From NCBI RefSeq assembly GCF_017695955.1, contig NZ_JAAORO010000001.1:186001-250000 (forward strand): a stretch of DNA of 64,000 nucleotides, in the 5' to 3' direction. Below the pieces are notes generated by a model that was given only the letters and a program-made list of their open reading frames with translations, searched no databases and was not told where the DNA came from. A program made the translations under genes and the position numbers. Positions within the stretch are counted from its first letter, which is position 1; the number at the start of each line of letters is the position of its first letter. The stretch comes from Prochlorococcus marinus XMU1419 (GTDB lineage Bacteria > Cyanobacteriota > Cyanobacteriia > PCC-6307 > Cyanobiaceae). This document shows positions 9,863 through 19,720 of this stretch, piece after piece.

Positions 9863-9928
9863 TAGATTAGAGAATTTAAGCTGAGGTAGAAATCATAATT
9901 TTACTCGATAAACAATAACAATTAGAAA

Positions 9929-10540
9929 TTAATTCTGTTTATTGATTTGGGAGAATTCTAATTCTACAGGAGTCTCGCGCCCAAATATTGAAAGTAATGC
10001 TTTTAATTTATTTCTTTCTCCGGAAACTTCTATAACTTCTCCCTGGAAATCCTTGAATGGACCACTAGTTACAATGATTCTATCTTTTTCTTCAATATCT
10101 AACTTGATTACAGCTTTTTTCTCAGACGCACGCTTGAATATTCTATTAACTTCTTGTCTTGATAATGGTCTAGGTTTGATATGACCTCGCGATCTTCCGC
10201 TTCCTCTGCCGTCTTCAGCACCTACAAAGTTAATTACATTTGGAGTACTTTTAACAGCCATCATTGTATCTTCATCCAAAATCATTCTTACGAGGACATA
10301 ACCTGGAAAAACTTTTTCTTCAGTAGTTTGTCTGCTTCCATCTTTTTTTAATTTAATTCCTGGAGTTTGGGGAATTTCAATTTCAATGATTCTATTATTA
10401 ACACCTAAAGTTACTGATCTCTGCTCAAGAGTCGCTTTTACTTTTTTTTCACAGCTTGATGCTACTTGAACTGCATACCATCTTGCAATGCTTGTATTTG
10501 CTTTTGAAGAAGCAAGGCTTGTAGTTAATTCATTACTCAT
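9929..10540 (-). CDS. nusG: Transcription elongation/antitermination factor NusG
   Basis: Binds RNA polymerase and couples it to the ribosome or Rho. The 203-aa protein has the NGN domain (RWYAVQVASSCEKKVKATLE from about residue 20, then FPGYVLVRM near 92) and a C-terminal KOW domain (VTSGPFKDFQGEVIEVSGE, about 155-175). A short N-terminal extension of about 18 residues precedes the NGN domain. It follows secE with a 51-nt gap. Confidence 0.98.
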   Translation of the reverse strand: MSNELTTSLASSKANTSIARWYAVQVASSCEKKVKATLEQRSVTLGVNNRIIEIEIPQTPGIKLKKDGSRQTTEEKVFPGYVLVRMILDEDTMMAVKSTPNVINFVGAEDGRGSGRSRGHIKPRPLSRQEVNRIFKRASEKKAVIKLDIEEKDRIIVTSGPFKDFQGEVIEVSGERNKLKALLSIFGRETPVELEFSQINKQN

Positions 10541-10591
10541 TTTTCTGGAAGCTTAATTAAGATTTTTATTAATGGATATTCGGGAAATAAT

Positions 10592-10834
10592 TCAACCAAA
10601 AATTTGCGAGGCTGCCCATCCATAGAATCTGCTAACAGAAGCAATTGCTGCAGCAGAAAACGATACCATAATTATAACTGCTACTGATTCGCTAAAAAGT
10701 TGTTGTTTGTTAGGCCACACGACAAGTTTAAGCTCATCGTAGGTAGAACTAAAAAAATTATTCTTTTTTTTAGGCTCTTCAACTTCAGGAGAATCCTTTT
10801 TAAGAGGTTCTTTATTAGTAGTGGGACTTGTCAC
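10592..10834 (-). CDS. secE: Protein translocase subunit SecE
   Basis: Single-span subunit of the SecYEG channel. The 80-aa protein has a charged N terminus (about residues 1-30), the amphipathic signature YDELKLVVWPNKQQL (about 33-47) and one transmembrane helix (VAVIIMVSFSAAAIASV, about 51-67). This is the short one-TM form usual in cyanobacteria and plastids. It opens the secE-nusG-ribosomal protein run, 63 nt downstream of clpB2. Confidence 0.95.
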   Translation of the reverse strand: MTSPTTNKEPLKKDSPEVEEPKKKNNFFSSTYDELKLVVWPNKQQLFSESVAVIIMVSFSAAAIASVSRFYGWAASQIFG

Positions 10835-10897
10835 AAAATTTTTTTTTGAAATTAAGCTATACGCTTTAGTTTTTATTTTAGCTTATTGATTTACTCC

Positions 10898-13654
10898 TCA
10901 GCCAGGTTTGAAAACGATCTCATCTCTTTTAGAAGGATTAAGTTTAATTGTTATATTTTTTTTGTTTTTGAAGTTATCCTCTAACAGTTTTGCAGCCAAT
11001 GGATTTTCTATTTGTCTTCTAAGTTCCCTGCTAAGTGGCCTAGCACCATATTCAGGTTCGTAAGAATCGTTTGCAATTTTATTGATAACTTTTTTGTCTA
11101 TAACGATATTTATTTTCTGTTCAAGTAGCAGTTTTTTTAAATCTTCTGTTTGTAAAATGATTATTTTTTGAAGTTCATTAATAGATAATGGATTAAACTT
11201 TACTACTTCGTCAATTCTATTTAAAAATTCAGGTCTAAAAATTGAAGACAATGTATTACTAATGGAATCGTCTAAGGTTTGTTGGTCTTTTTCTGACTTT
11301 TCCTCACTTTTAGAAATCTTTTGTGAATACTCCAGTATAGATTTACCAGCTAGGTTGCTTGTCATAATGATAACGGTATTTTTGAAGTCTACGGTCCTTC
11401 CTTGAGAGTCCGTTAATCTTCCTTCATCCAAGACTTGTAAAAGGATATTAAAAACTTCTGAATGTGCTTTTTCTATCTCATCAAGAAGTATTACTGAATA
11501 GGGTTTACGCCTTACAGCTTCAGTCAATTGACCTCCCTCTTCATAACCAACATAACCTGGAGGAGCTCCCAAAAGTCTTGCTACGGCGTTTTTTTCCATA
11601 TATTCACTCATGTCTAATCTTAAAAGTGCGTCTTCTTCATCAAATAAAGCTGTTGCAAGAGATTTTGCTAATTCTGTTTTACCAACCCCTGTGGGACCCA
11701 TAAATAAGAAAGATCCGATAGGTCTTTTTGGACTTTTCATGCCAACGCGAGCTCTTCTAATTGCAGCAGAAACAGCTTCTATAGCTTTTTCTTGTCCAAT
11801 AACTTTTTCACTTAATTCTATTTCTAGATTGACTAATTTCTTTCGTTCATTTGAAACTACTTTAGAGATTGGAATTCCTGTGATTTTTGAGATAACATCA
11901 GCAATATCATCAGGTTCAACTTGATATTTAAAAGGGAAATTTCTATTTTTCTTTATTTTGTTAAAGTTCTCTTCAACTTTTTGTATTTCATCCTGTATTC
12001 CACTTAACTCTTCTTCAAGCTTTTCTAAAAAATCAAGATCTTTTGCAATATCCTGATTAGATTTTTCTTTAATTAGTTTGGATAGCTTATCTTCTTCTTT
12101 AATTAAAATAGATAATTGCTCCATTCCCTCACGCAAATGGCTCCAATTGTCAAACAGAGCGTCCAATTTTGCCTCTGATTGTTGCCTCATATTCAATAGT
12201 TTTTCTTGAGTTTCAATATTTTCTCCATGCAAATTCTTCAGTTTTTCATTAATAGTATGAAGCTTGTTTTCTTGTTGGATAATTATTTGAGGCTTATCAC
12301 TTGATTCGATTTTTAGCTGTGCAGCTGCTTCATCAATTAAGTCTATTGCTTTGTCAGGAAGACATTTATCGCTGATGTATCTATCTGCTAACCTTGCGGA
12401 ATAATTTACAGCCTCTTCAGAAATTCTTATGCCATGATGTGATTCATATTTCTTTTTGATACCTTGTAGTATTTTTGCGCTCAATTCTACTGAGGGTTCA
12501 TTAACAGTTATTTTTTGAAAGCAATTATTCAATGCTTGATCTTTTTCTATAGTTTCACGAAATTTCTCAGGTGTCGTTGTACCGATGCATCTAAGTTCTC
12601 CTTCAGCAAGTAAAGGTTTTAAAATATTACTAATTTCTGTAGTAGATCTGTCAGAACTTAATATTGAGTGAATTTCATCAATAAATAAAATCATTCCTTG
12701 GCTTGGATCTTTTAGTTCCTGCAGTATTAAGCTTAGTCGTTCCTCTAGTTGGCCTCTAAATTTTGTCCCGGAAACTAAAGCTCCTAAGTCAAGTGAAATA
12801 ATTTTCAAATCTTTTAAAGAATCAGGAACTTCTTTATCTACTATTAATTGGGCAAGTAATTTTGTAATTGAGGTTTTACCAACTCCAGGATTACCGATGA
12901 GTATGGGATTATTTTTGTTTCTTCTGCAGAGGACCCTCATTAAGTTATTGATCTCATTTTCTCTTCCTATTACAGGATCCAGTAGACCCTTTTCAGCTGA
13001 TTCTGTTAAATCTTTTCCATAAATTGAAAGAGCATTTTCATCTTTCCCAACTTGTTTTTTGGTTTCAATTTGAAGTTCACTTTTAGGTAATGGAACAATA
13101 GCTTTTTCAAATTTTTCTTCTTTAACTAAAGTCTCTTTGTTTGATTCAAAATTAGATTGATTATTTATATCAATTACGTTCTTATATCTTAAAGAATCTT
13201 TTGATTGATTAATATTTGGGAAAAACTTTAATTCTTCCTCTAATTTTTCCATTGAAAGATTGCCTTCTTCAAAAACATAATTTCCAATTCTTGAATCCCT
13301 TCCAAGAGCAATTAGTAAATGAGGGATTTCTATTAATCTCGATCCCCATTGAATTTTAATCTGATTCGCATTATCTAATAAAATTTCTAAATCTTCTCCG
13401 ATAGTAAAAATATCTGACTCATTTGTTGGTGTCTCTTCTAAAAAATCTTCTGTTATATCTAAAACTGTATCTTGGTCGATTGATAATTTTTCAATGAAAG
13501 CAAAAAATTCACTTGATGAGAACAATGTATGAATTATGTGTTCAATGTTAAATTCGCTATGATCCCATTTTTTTGCTGTTTCTTCACCTAATAAAAGAAG
13601 ATTCCAACTGATATCGCTAAAAAGTTCAGGACTGGATGTAAGTGTTTCTCTCAT
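10898..13654 (-). CDS. clpB2: ClpB-type Hsp100 disaggregase, second paralogue (ClpB2)
   Basis: AAA+ disaggregase of 918 aa: Clp N-domain (1-145), a linker longer than usual (about 145-210), NBD1 with Walker A GNPGVGKT (254-261) and Walker B LFIDE (323-327), a coiled-coil middle domain (about 430-545) and NBD2 with GPTGVGKT and LLDEIEKAH. NBD2 keeps the FRPEFLNRIDEVV sensor/finger region. In NBD1 the usual ERRFQ arginine-finger pair reads NNCFQ (376-380), and the pore loop has Phe instead of Tyr. No ClpP-docking IGF/L loop was noticed, in line with ClpB. Cyanobacteria carry a heat-induced ClpB1 and a divergent ClpB2; this fits ClpB2. Confidence 0.88.
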   Translation of the reverse strand: MRETLTSSPELFSDISWNLLLLGEETAKKWDHSEFNIEHIIHTLFSSSEFFAFIEKLSIDQDTVLDITEDFLEETPTNESDIFTIGEDLEILLDNANQIKIQWGSRLIEIPHLLIALGRDSRIGNYVFEEGNLSMEKLEEELKFFPNINQSKDSLRYKNVIDINNQSNFESNKETLVKEEKFEKAIVPLPKSELQIETKKQVGKDENALSIYGKDLTESAEKGLLDPVIGRENEINNLMRVLCRRNKNNPILIGNPGVGKTSITKLLAQLIVDKEVPDSLKDLKIISLDLGALVSGTKFRGQLEERLSLILQELKDPSQGMILFIDEIHSILSSDRSTTEISNILKPLLAEGELRCIGTTTPEKFRETIEKDQALNNCFQKITVNEPSVELSAKILQGIKKKYESHHGIRISEEAVNYSARLADRYISDKCLPDKAIDLIDEAAAQLKIESSDKPQIIIQQENKLHTINEKLKNLHGENIETQEKLLNMRQQSEAKLDALFDNWSHLREGMEQLSILIKEEDKLSKLIKEKSNQDIAKDLDFLEKLEEELSGIQDEIQKVEENFNKIKKNRNFPFKYQVEPDDIADVISKITGIPISKVVSNERKKLVNLEIELSEKVIGQEKAIEAVSAAIRRARVGMKSPKRPIGSFLFMGPTGVGKTELAKSLATALFDEEDALLRLDMSEYMEKNAVARLLGAPPGYVGYEEGGQLTEAVRRKPYSVILLDEIEKAHSEVFNILLQVLDEGRLTDSQGRTVDFKNTVIIMTSNLAGKSILEYSQKISKSEEKSEKDQQTLDDSISNTLSSIFRPEFLNRIDEVVKFNPLSINELQKIIILQTEDLKKLLLEQKINIVIDKKVINKIANDSYEPEYGARPLSRELRRQIENPLAAKLLEDNFKNKKNITIKLNPSKRDEIVFKPG

Positions 13655-13916
13655 AAAATATAGAGATTATAGTTGACTATTAATTAATATTCTAAATAGG
13701 ATTTGCATTAATAATAATCTTATAATTTTCAAATTGTAAGATCAACTTGAAAAATATGCTTATGAGAGGGGTTGCGAAGACTTTGGAATTAATAAAAGCG
13801 TTAACTAATATCTAAGTTTTTCTGAAATTATGAAAAATTATAATTGGTTAACATATATATTTCAGATATTAGCCAAATAGTTCAGCTATTTATAGGATTT
13901 AAGTAGTAATAATTAA

Positions 13917-15212
<1,296 letters not shown>

Positions 15213-15216
15213 TTTT

Positions 15217-16884
15217 TCAGCGCTTAAGTTTTTCTAAACGTGAGCCTTTTCTCATACTTAATTGGCATTTTATCCAATCAATACTTATTGGTAGTGCAAA
15301 AAAAAGTGGCAACAATGCAAAATTATTTTGTTTATTGGTTACAAGTAAAGCAGATGCAATTGATAAGCTTCCTATAAGAATTGAATGGCCTAAAGTTTTT
15401 TGAGCAGTAAACATTTTTTTGAATTGCCTATCAGACTCTCCCATTCTTATTTGTAATTGTAGATCGCCCTGCTCTAATCTTTCTAAGCTTTCATCTATTC
15501 TTTTGGGTATTCCAACAGCTTTTGATCCTAGTTCACCTACTTGCCTTCCAAATTGGTTAATTAAATCGTTAGGAGTTTGATTATTTGAAGTCATAAGTTC
15601 TATTAAATAAGGCTTGGTAACTGATACAAGGTTAAACCCTGGGTCAAGCATTCTACCAACTCCTTCAAAAGTTGATAAAGCTCTCATCACAAAGATTAAA
15701 TCTACTGGCAGTTGAAATGGTGTTTCATAAACAAGTTCGTATAAGTCTCCAGATAATTTTTCGATAATATTTGGACTAAATGGTGGAGTTAAAGCTTCTT
15801 TAAGCATCAATCTGACTAATCTTCTGACTGGCCCTACATCAATATCTTTTGAAATTAGCCCAGCTTGTTGTAATTGACTAACAAGTGATGAGGCGTCTCT
15901 TAATGCAGCAGCCTTAACCATTCCCCCTAATCTTGTTTGAAGATTATTTGAGATATTGCCCATCATTCCAAAATCATAAAAAATCAATTTACCTTTATTT
16001 GAAACTGCTAGATTCCCTGGATGAGGGTCTGCATGAAAAAAACCGTAATTTACTAATTGTTTTAAATAGCTGATAGCACCTATTTCTGCAATTTTTGGCA
16101 AATCAATTTCTTGAGATTGTAATTTTTCCAAATCGCTGATTTTTGTTCCTTCTAGATAACTTAAACAAAGCACTTTTTCACTGCTCATATCCCAAATCAC
16201 TTCAGGAACTTCAATATTTTCATCATCAAGAAATTGCTGTCTAAATCTTGCTGCATATTGTGCTTCACAATTAAAATCAAGCTCCTTCATGAGAACTTTC
16301 CTACACTCTTTTGCGATCTCAACCCAGTTTCTCCCGCGACTCCAATTCTTATTTTTCTGTAATAAACCTGCTATTTGCTGCATTATCCTCAAATCGATAA
16401 TAAATAATTCTTTTAAATTGGGCCTTTGAACTTTAAATACTACTTTCTTACCATCTTTTAGAGTCGCCTTATGAACCTGAGCTAATGATGCTGATCCAAC
16501 CGGATCGCCTACTATTTGATCTATTTTATTAAACTTTGATCCTAATTCTTTTTTGATAGTTTCTTCAACTTGCTTAAATGAAAAATTAGGAACTTGATCC
16601 TGTAATTTAGATAATTCTTGTATCCAGGTATTAGGAATTAGATCAGGTCTAGCTGATAATAATTGTCCAATTTTTATAAATGCTGAACCAAGCTTAATTA
16701 ATTGATTAGTAAACCACTTAGCTCTTTTTATTTGAACCTTACTTTTTTGATTGCTCTTAGTTTGGAAAATTGTAAATCTAATATTATCTATCCACAAATT
16801 TATTAAAAGTGAAATTAGAGTTATCCAAATAAGAAAGGCCCTCTTCAATTTTTTTAAACGATAATGAAGAACGTGATAACTCAT
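15217..16884 (-). CDS. ABC1/UbiB-family atypical protein kinase
   Basis: A 555-aa ABC1 (AarF/UbiB) kinase-like protein. The family KxGQ motif is FIKIGQLLSARPDL (about residue 70), the Ala-rich nucleotide loop GSASLAQVHKA (about 130), the lysine in VVFKVQRP (about 150), and the catalytic segments YGFFHADPHPGNL (about 281) and FYDFGMMG (about 303). A hydrophobic segment lies near residues 15-35 and another near the C terminus (about 500-535). Cyanobacterial and plastid members act in quinone/tocopherol metabolism and stress tolerance; which role this one has is not shown. It overlaps the small upstream gene by 4 nt. Confidence 0.92.
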   Translation of the reverse strand: MSYHVLHYRLKKLKRAFLIWITLISLLINLWIDNIRFTIFQTKSNQKSKVQIKRAKWFTNQLIKLGSAFIKIGQLLSARPDLIPNTWIQELSKLQDQVPNFSFKQVEETIKKELGSKFNKIDQIVGDPVGSASLAQVHKATLKDGKKVVFKVQRPNLKELFIIDLRIMQQIAGLLQKNKNWSRGRNWVEIAKECRKVLMKELDFNCEAQYAARFRQQFLDDENIEVPEVIWDMSSEKVLCLSYLEGTKISDLEKLQSQEIDLPKIAEIGAISYLKQLVNYGFFHADPHPGNLAVSNKGKLIFYDFGMMGNISNNLQTRLGGMVKAAALRDASSLVSQLQQAGLISKDIDVGPVRRLVRLMLKEALTPPFSPNIIEKLSGDLYELVYETPFQLPVDLIFVMRALSTFEGVGRMLDPGFNLVSVTKPYLIELMTSNNQTPNDLINQFGRQVGELGSKAVGIPKRIDESLERLEQGDLQLQIRMGESDRQFKKMFTAQKTLGHSILIGSLSIASALLVTNKQNNFALLPLFFALPISIDWIKCQLSMRKGSRLEKLKR

Positions 16885-17198
16885 TTAATTTGATTATTTA
16901 TGGATTTATTAAAGAGATCTATTTGCTTATTGATACATTCAATTTCATTTAAAGATATTTTTATATTGGAATCTTGATAAGTATTGTTGGTCTCATTTTC
17001 TTGAATATTTTCGGCTTTCTCCATTCTTGAGGCTTCTTCGATTATGGATTCTTTCAAACTATCAAATTCTTTTTTGAGAATTTCAGGAGCATCCTGAGCA
17101 ATAGTTGTTGCTTCTTCTATTTTTTCAAACACTATCTCATTTAATTTTTCGGTTACTTTCTTAATAGCAGCTTTTAAAAGGTAATCAGAGTTGGTCAT
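16881..17198 (-). CDS. Small helical protein of unknown function, translationally coupled to the ABC1 kinase
   Basis: A 105-aa charged protein beginning MTNSDYLLKAAIKKVTEKL, mostly predicted alpha-helix (EKIEEATTIAQDAPEILKKE), with no membrane segment or catalytic motif. It overlaps the kinase start by 4 nt (ATGA), so the two are probably coexpressed. An in-frame ATG at 17267 would add 23 residues; I prefer the internal ATG because the extension is hydrophobic and unlike the rest, but neither start has a clear ribosome site. Function unknown. Confidence 0.75.
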   Translation of the reverse strand: MTNSDYLLKAAIKKVTEKLNEIVFEKIEEATTIAQDAPEILKKEFDSLKESIIEEASRMEKAENIQENETNNTYQDSNIKISLNEIECINKQIDLFNKSINNQIK

Positions 17199-17453
17199 AA
17201 AAAAATATAATGTTTCTACGGCAATTGATTTTTCGATATGACCTAATAATAGATCAAGACAGAACATTTCACGTAACTGATCATTTTGATAATTAATTTT
17301 ATAAAGTTTTCCTATGTAAGTTTGTTTCTATATTATGCTTTTTTCTTTTTTTTCTTTTAACTTATATCTATACATGAGGTTAGGTATTTACATTAAAGAT
17401 ATCTTCTAACCAAAAACTCATCTAATTAATTATTAAAAAGGAGTTTTATTAAA

Positions 17454-18410
17454 TTGGAAATTATTGAGTCAGATGTAGTTATTATCGGAGGAGGCCCGGC
17501 CGGCTGTACTTGCGCACTTTATACATCTCGTTCAAACCTAAAGACAGTAATTTTAGATAAGAATCCATCTGTTGGCGCTCTAGCAATAACTCATCAAATA
17601 GCTAATTATCCAGGAGTTCCAGTTGATATAAGTGGAGAGAAATTACTTACTTTAATGAGAGAACAGGCTGTTCAATACGGAACAGACTATAGGAGAGCAC
17701 AAGTGTTTGGAATAGACGCTAGTGGAGAATGGAAAATGGTATATACCCCCGAAGGCACTTTCAAAGCTAAAGCACTTGTCCTTGCAAGTGGAGCTATGGG
17801 TAGGCCTGCATCATTTAAGGGCGAAGCAGATTTTCTTGGTAAAGGAGTAAGTTATTGTGCTACTTGTGATGGTGCTTTTTATAAAAATAGAGAAGTTGCC
17901 GTTGTTGGAGTGAACAAGGAAGCAATTGAAGAGGCAACTGTTCTAACTAAATTTGCGTCAACTGTGCATTGGATCACATCAAGTGATCCTAAATCAGATA
18001 ATGAAGAAGCTATGGAATTGATGGATAATTCAAATATAAAACATTGGAGTAGAACAAGATTATTAGAAATATTGGGTGATGATATGGGTGTTAATGGGGT
18101 TGTTGTAAAAAATAAGCAAGAAGAAAACCCTATTAATTTAAATTTAGATGGAGTCTTTGTCTATATGAGTGGTTCAAAGCCGATTACTGATTTTTTAGGG
18201 GATCAAATTGCTTTAAAAGAAGACGGAGGAGTTATTGTGGATGACTTTATGTCTACAAACTCTGATGGAGTATGGGCTATTGGTGATATAAGAAATACAC
18301 CATTTAAGCAAGCCGTTGTTGCGGCTTCTGATGGATGTATTGCTGCAATGTCAATTGATAGATATTTAAACAGTAGAAAAAATATAAGAGTAGATTGGAT
18401 TCATTCTTAA
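17454..18410 (+). CDS. trxB: Thioredoxin-reductase-like flavoprotein lacking the NADPH motif
   Basis: A 318-aa low-molecular-weight TrxR fold: N-terminal FAD loop GGGPAGCTCALYTSR (12-26), redox site CATC (135-138) and C-terminal FAD motif AIGDIRNTPFKQAVVAASDG (about 275-294). The central NADPH module is abnormal. The usual GGGDSAxEEA reads GVNKEAIEEA (152-161), and the usual HRRxxxRA reads ITSSDPK (174-180). Known relatives that lost NADPH binding are the ferredoxin-dependent FFTR and the diflavin-linked disulfide oxidoreductase (DDOR), the latter as I recall reported from Gloeobacter and marine picocyanobacteria. The TTG start follows a good AAGGAG site 8 nt upstream. Electron donor unknown. 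Confidence 0.9.
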   Translation: MEIIESDVVIIGGGPAGCTCALYTSRSNLKTVILDKNPSVGALAITHQIANYPGVPVDISGEKLLTLMREQAVQYGTDYRRAQVFGIDASGEWKMVYTPEGTFKAKALVLASGAMGRPASFKGEADFLGKGVSYCATCDGAFYKNREVAVVGVNKEAIEEATVLTKFASTVHWITSSDPKSDNEEAMELMDNSNIKHWSRTRLLEILGDDMGVNGVVVKNKQEENPINLNLDGVFVYMSGSKPITDFLGDQIALKEDGGVIVDDFMSTNSDGVWAIGDIRNTPFKQAVVAASDGCIAAMSIDRYLNSRKNIRVDWIHS

Positions 18411-18431
18411 AAATAAATTTTCTTCTTTAAT

Positions 18432-18713
18432 TTAAAGGGGTGTTGCCTCAGAAATATAAGCAACTCCTCCGTAGTAGCTTAAATCGTCTCTGATATTATC
18501 TCTCATTTTATCTATTAATTCTTGTTCGCAAAAAACAATTACATGAGCATTTGAACCTAATCCTGTGAATTCCATATCTTCAGTAACAACTCTTTCAGGC
18601 CCTCTGCCTGTGGCGTGTTTCATAACTGTATATCCAGGAACATTAGCTTTTTCTAATGTTTTAATGATTGCATCTAGTTCTCTTTCACTAAATATCAAGT
18701 CTAATCTTTTCAT
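18432..18713 (-). CDS. sbtB: PII-like carbon-sensing regulator SbtB
   Basis: A 93-aa PII-superfamily protein placed 2 nt after sbtA. It has the ferredoxin-like beta-alpha-beta pattern (KRLDLIFSERELDAII) and a T-loop region containing ATGRGPERVVTEDMEF (about 34-49). SbtB binds cAMP/adenine nucleotides and regulates the SbtA bicarbonate transporter. It ends at ISEATPL and has no C-terminal CGPxGC-type redox loop, which longer SbtB proteins such as the Synechocystis one carry. It differs clearly from the canonical nitrogen PII GlnB, which is longer (about 112 aa). Confidence 0.88.
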   Translation of the reverse strand: MKRLDLIFSERELDAIIKTLEKANVPGYTVMKHATGRGPERVVTEDMEFTGLGSNAHVIVFCEQELIDKMRDNIRDDLSYYGGVAYISEATPL

Positions 18714-18715
18714 TT

Positions 18716-19714
18716 CTATAGAGGGGAAAATGGGATAATGGTATTTACTAAACTCATATATATGGGAATGCCAAGAACTATATTGAATGGGAAAGTTAAA
18801 CCTAGTGTAGTTGAAATATAATAACTAGATTTAGCTTCTGGTACCGTCATCCTCATTGCTGCAGGAACTGCTAAATAAGAGGCGCTAGCACATAAAACCA
18901 CAAATAAAAGTGCGTTGCCAGGTCCTAATGATAAAAATCTTGCAACGAAAACACCAATAAATGCGTTAAATAAAGGCATAAAAATGGCAAAGCCAATCAA
19001 GAACGAACCCGCATTCTTCAATCTAGGTAATCTTTGAGCAGCGACTATTCCCATATCTAACAAGAAGAAGCATTCTGCTCCATAGAATAATTGTCCAGTA
19101 AAAGGCTCCATTTTTGCAATCCCTGAGGGATTACTGGAAGCAGTAAGAAATCCTACAATTAAGCTTGAGAGCAATAAATAAACTGATCCATTCAAAAGTG
19201 ATTCGTGTAATATTGCGCTTAGATGCATTTTTCTTGATTTTGGCCTATTTTTGGGAGCTGCAAATTTCACAAGTAATAATCCAACAATTATTGCAGGAGA
19301 CTCCATTAAAGCTAAGGCTCCAACCATAAACCCATCAAAAGCTATTTTTTGACTTTCCAAAAAACTTTCTGCGGAAATAAATGTAACAGCACTAATTGAA
19401 CCGTAAGCTGCTGCTATTGCTGCTGAATTAAAGACATCAAACTTAAATCTTAAAATTAAAAATCCAATTAGCGGGATAACTAGCGACATTAGTATTGCAG
19501 CACTTAGAGTAGGCAATACTTGATCATTAAACCCACTGTTCTGAATCTCTATACCTCCTTTAAACCCAATAGCTAATAAAAGATATAGAGAGAAGAGTTT
19601 AGGTAATGGAGCTGGTATTTCTAAATCAGATTTAAAGATTACTGATATTGCTCCAATCAAAAAGAAAAGAACTGGAGGGGCTAATACATTTTGCAGAATT
19701 GGATTTATTTCCAT
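18716..19714 (-). CDS. sbtA: Sodium-dependent bicarbonate transporter SbtA
   Basis: Integral membrane protein of 332 aa with about ten hydrophobic segments, in the SbtA family (plasma-membrane Na+/HCO3- symporter of the CO2-concentrating mechanism). Family-like features are the N-terminal LAPPVLFFLIGAISVIFKSDLEIPAPLPKLFS (given as two parts, residues 11-28 and 29-42) and the C-terminal CASASYLAVPAAMRMTVPEA (about 277-296). It is shorter than Synechocystis SbtA (about 370 aa), mainly in the central cytoplasmic loop. The gene lies between a SulP transporter (6-nt gap) and sbtB (2-nt gap), so all three are probably one transcript. Confidence 0.9.
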   Translation of the reverse strand: MEINPILQNVLAPPVLFFLIGAISVIFKSDLEIPAPLPKLFSLYLLLAIGFKGGIEIQNSGFNDQVLPTLSAAILMSLVIPLIGFLILRFKFDVFNSAAIAAAYGSISAVTFISAESFLESQKIAFDGFMVGALALMESPAIIVGLLLVKFAAPKNRPKSRKMHLSAILHESLLNGSVYLLLSSLIVGFLTASSNPSGIAKMEPFTGQLFYGAECFFLLDMGIVAAQRLPRLKNAGSFLIGFAIFMPLFNAFIGVFVARFLSLGPGNALLFVVLCASASYLAVPAAMRMTVPEAKSSYYISTTLGLTFPFNIVLGIPIYMSLVNTIIPFSPL

Positions 19715-19720
19715 AAATTA

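Noticed and set aside
13756-13815. 19-codon open frame in the clpB2-eno gap
   Set aside because: Too short, no ribosome site, and no protein-like pattern; most likely part of the eno leader.
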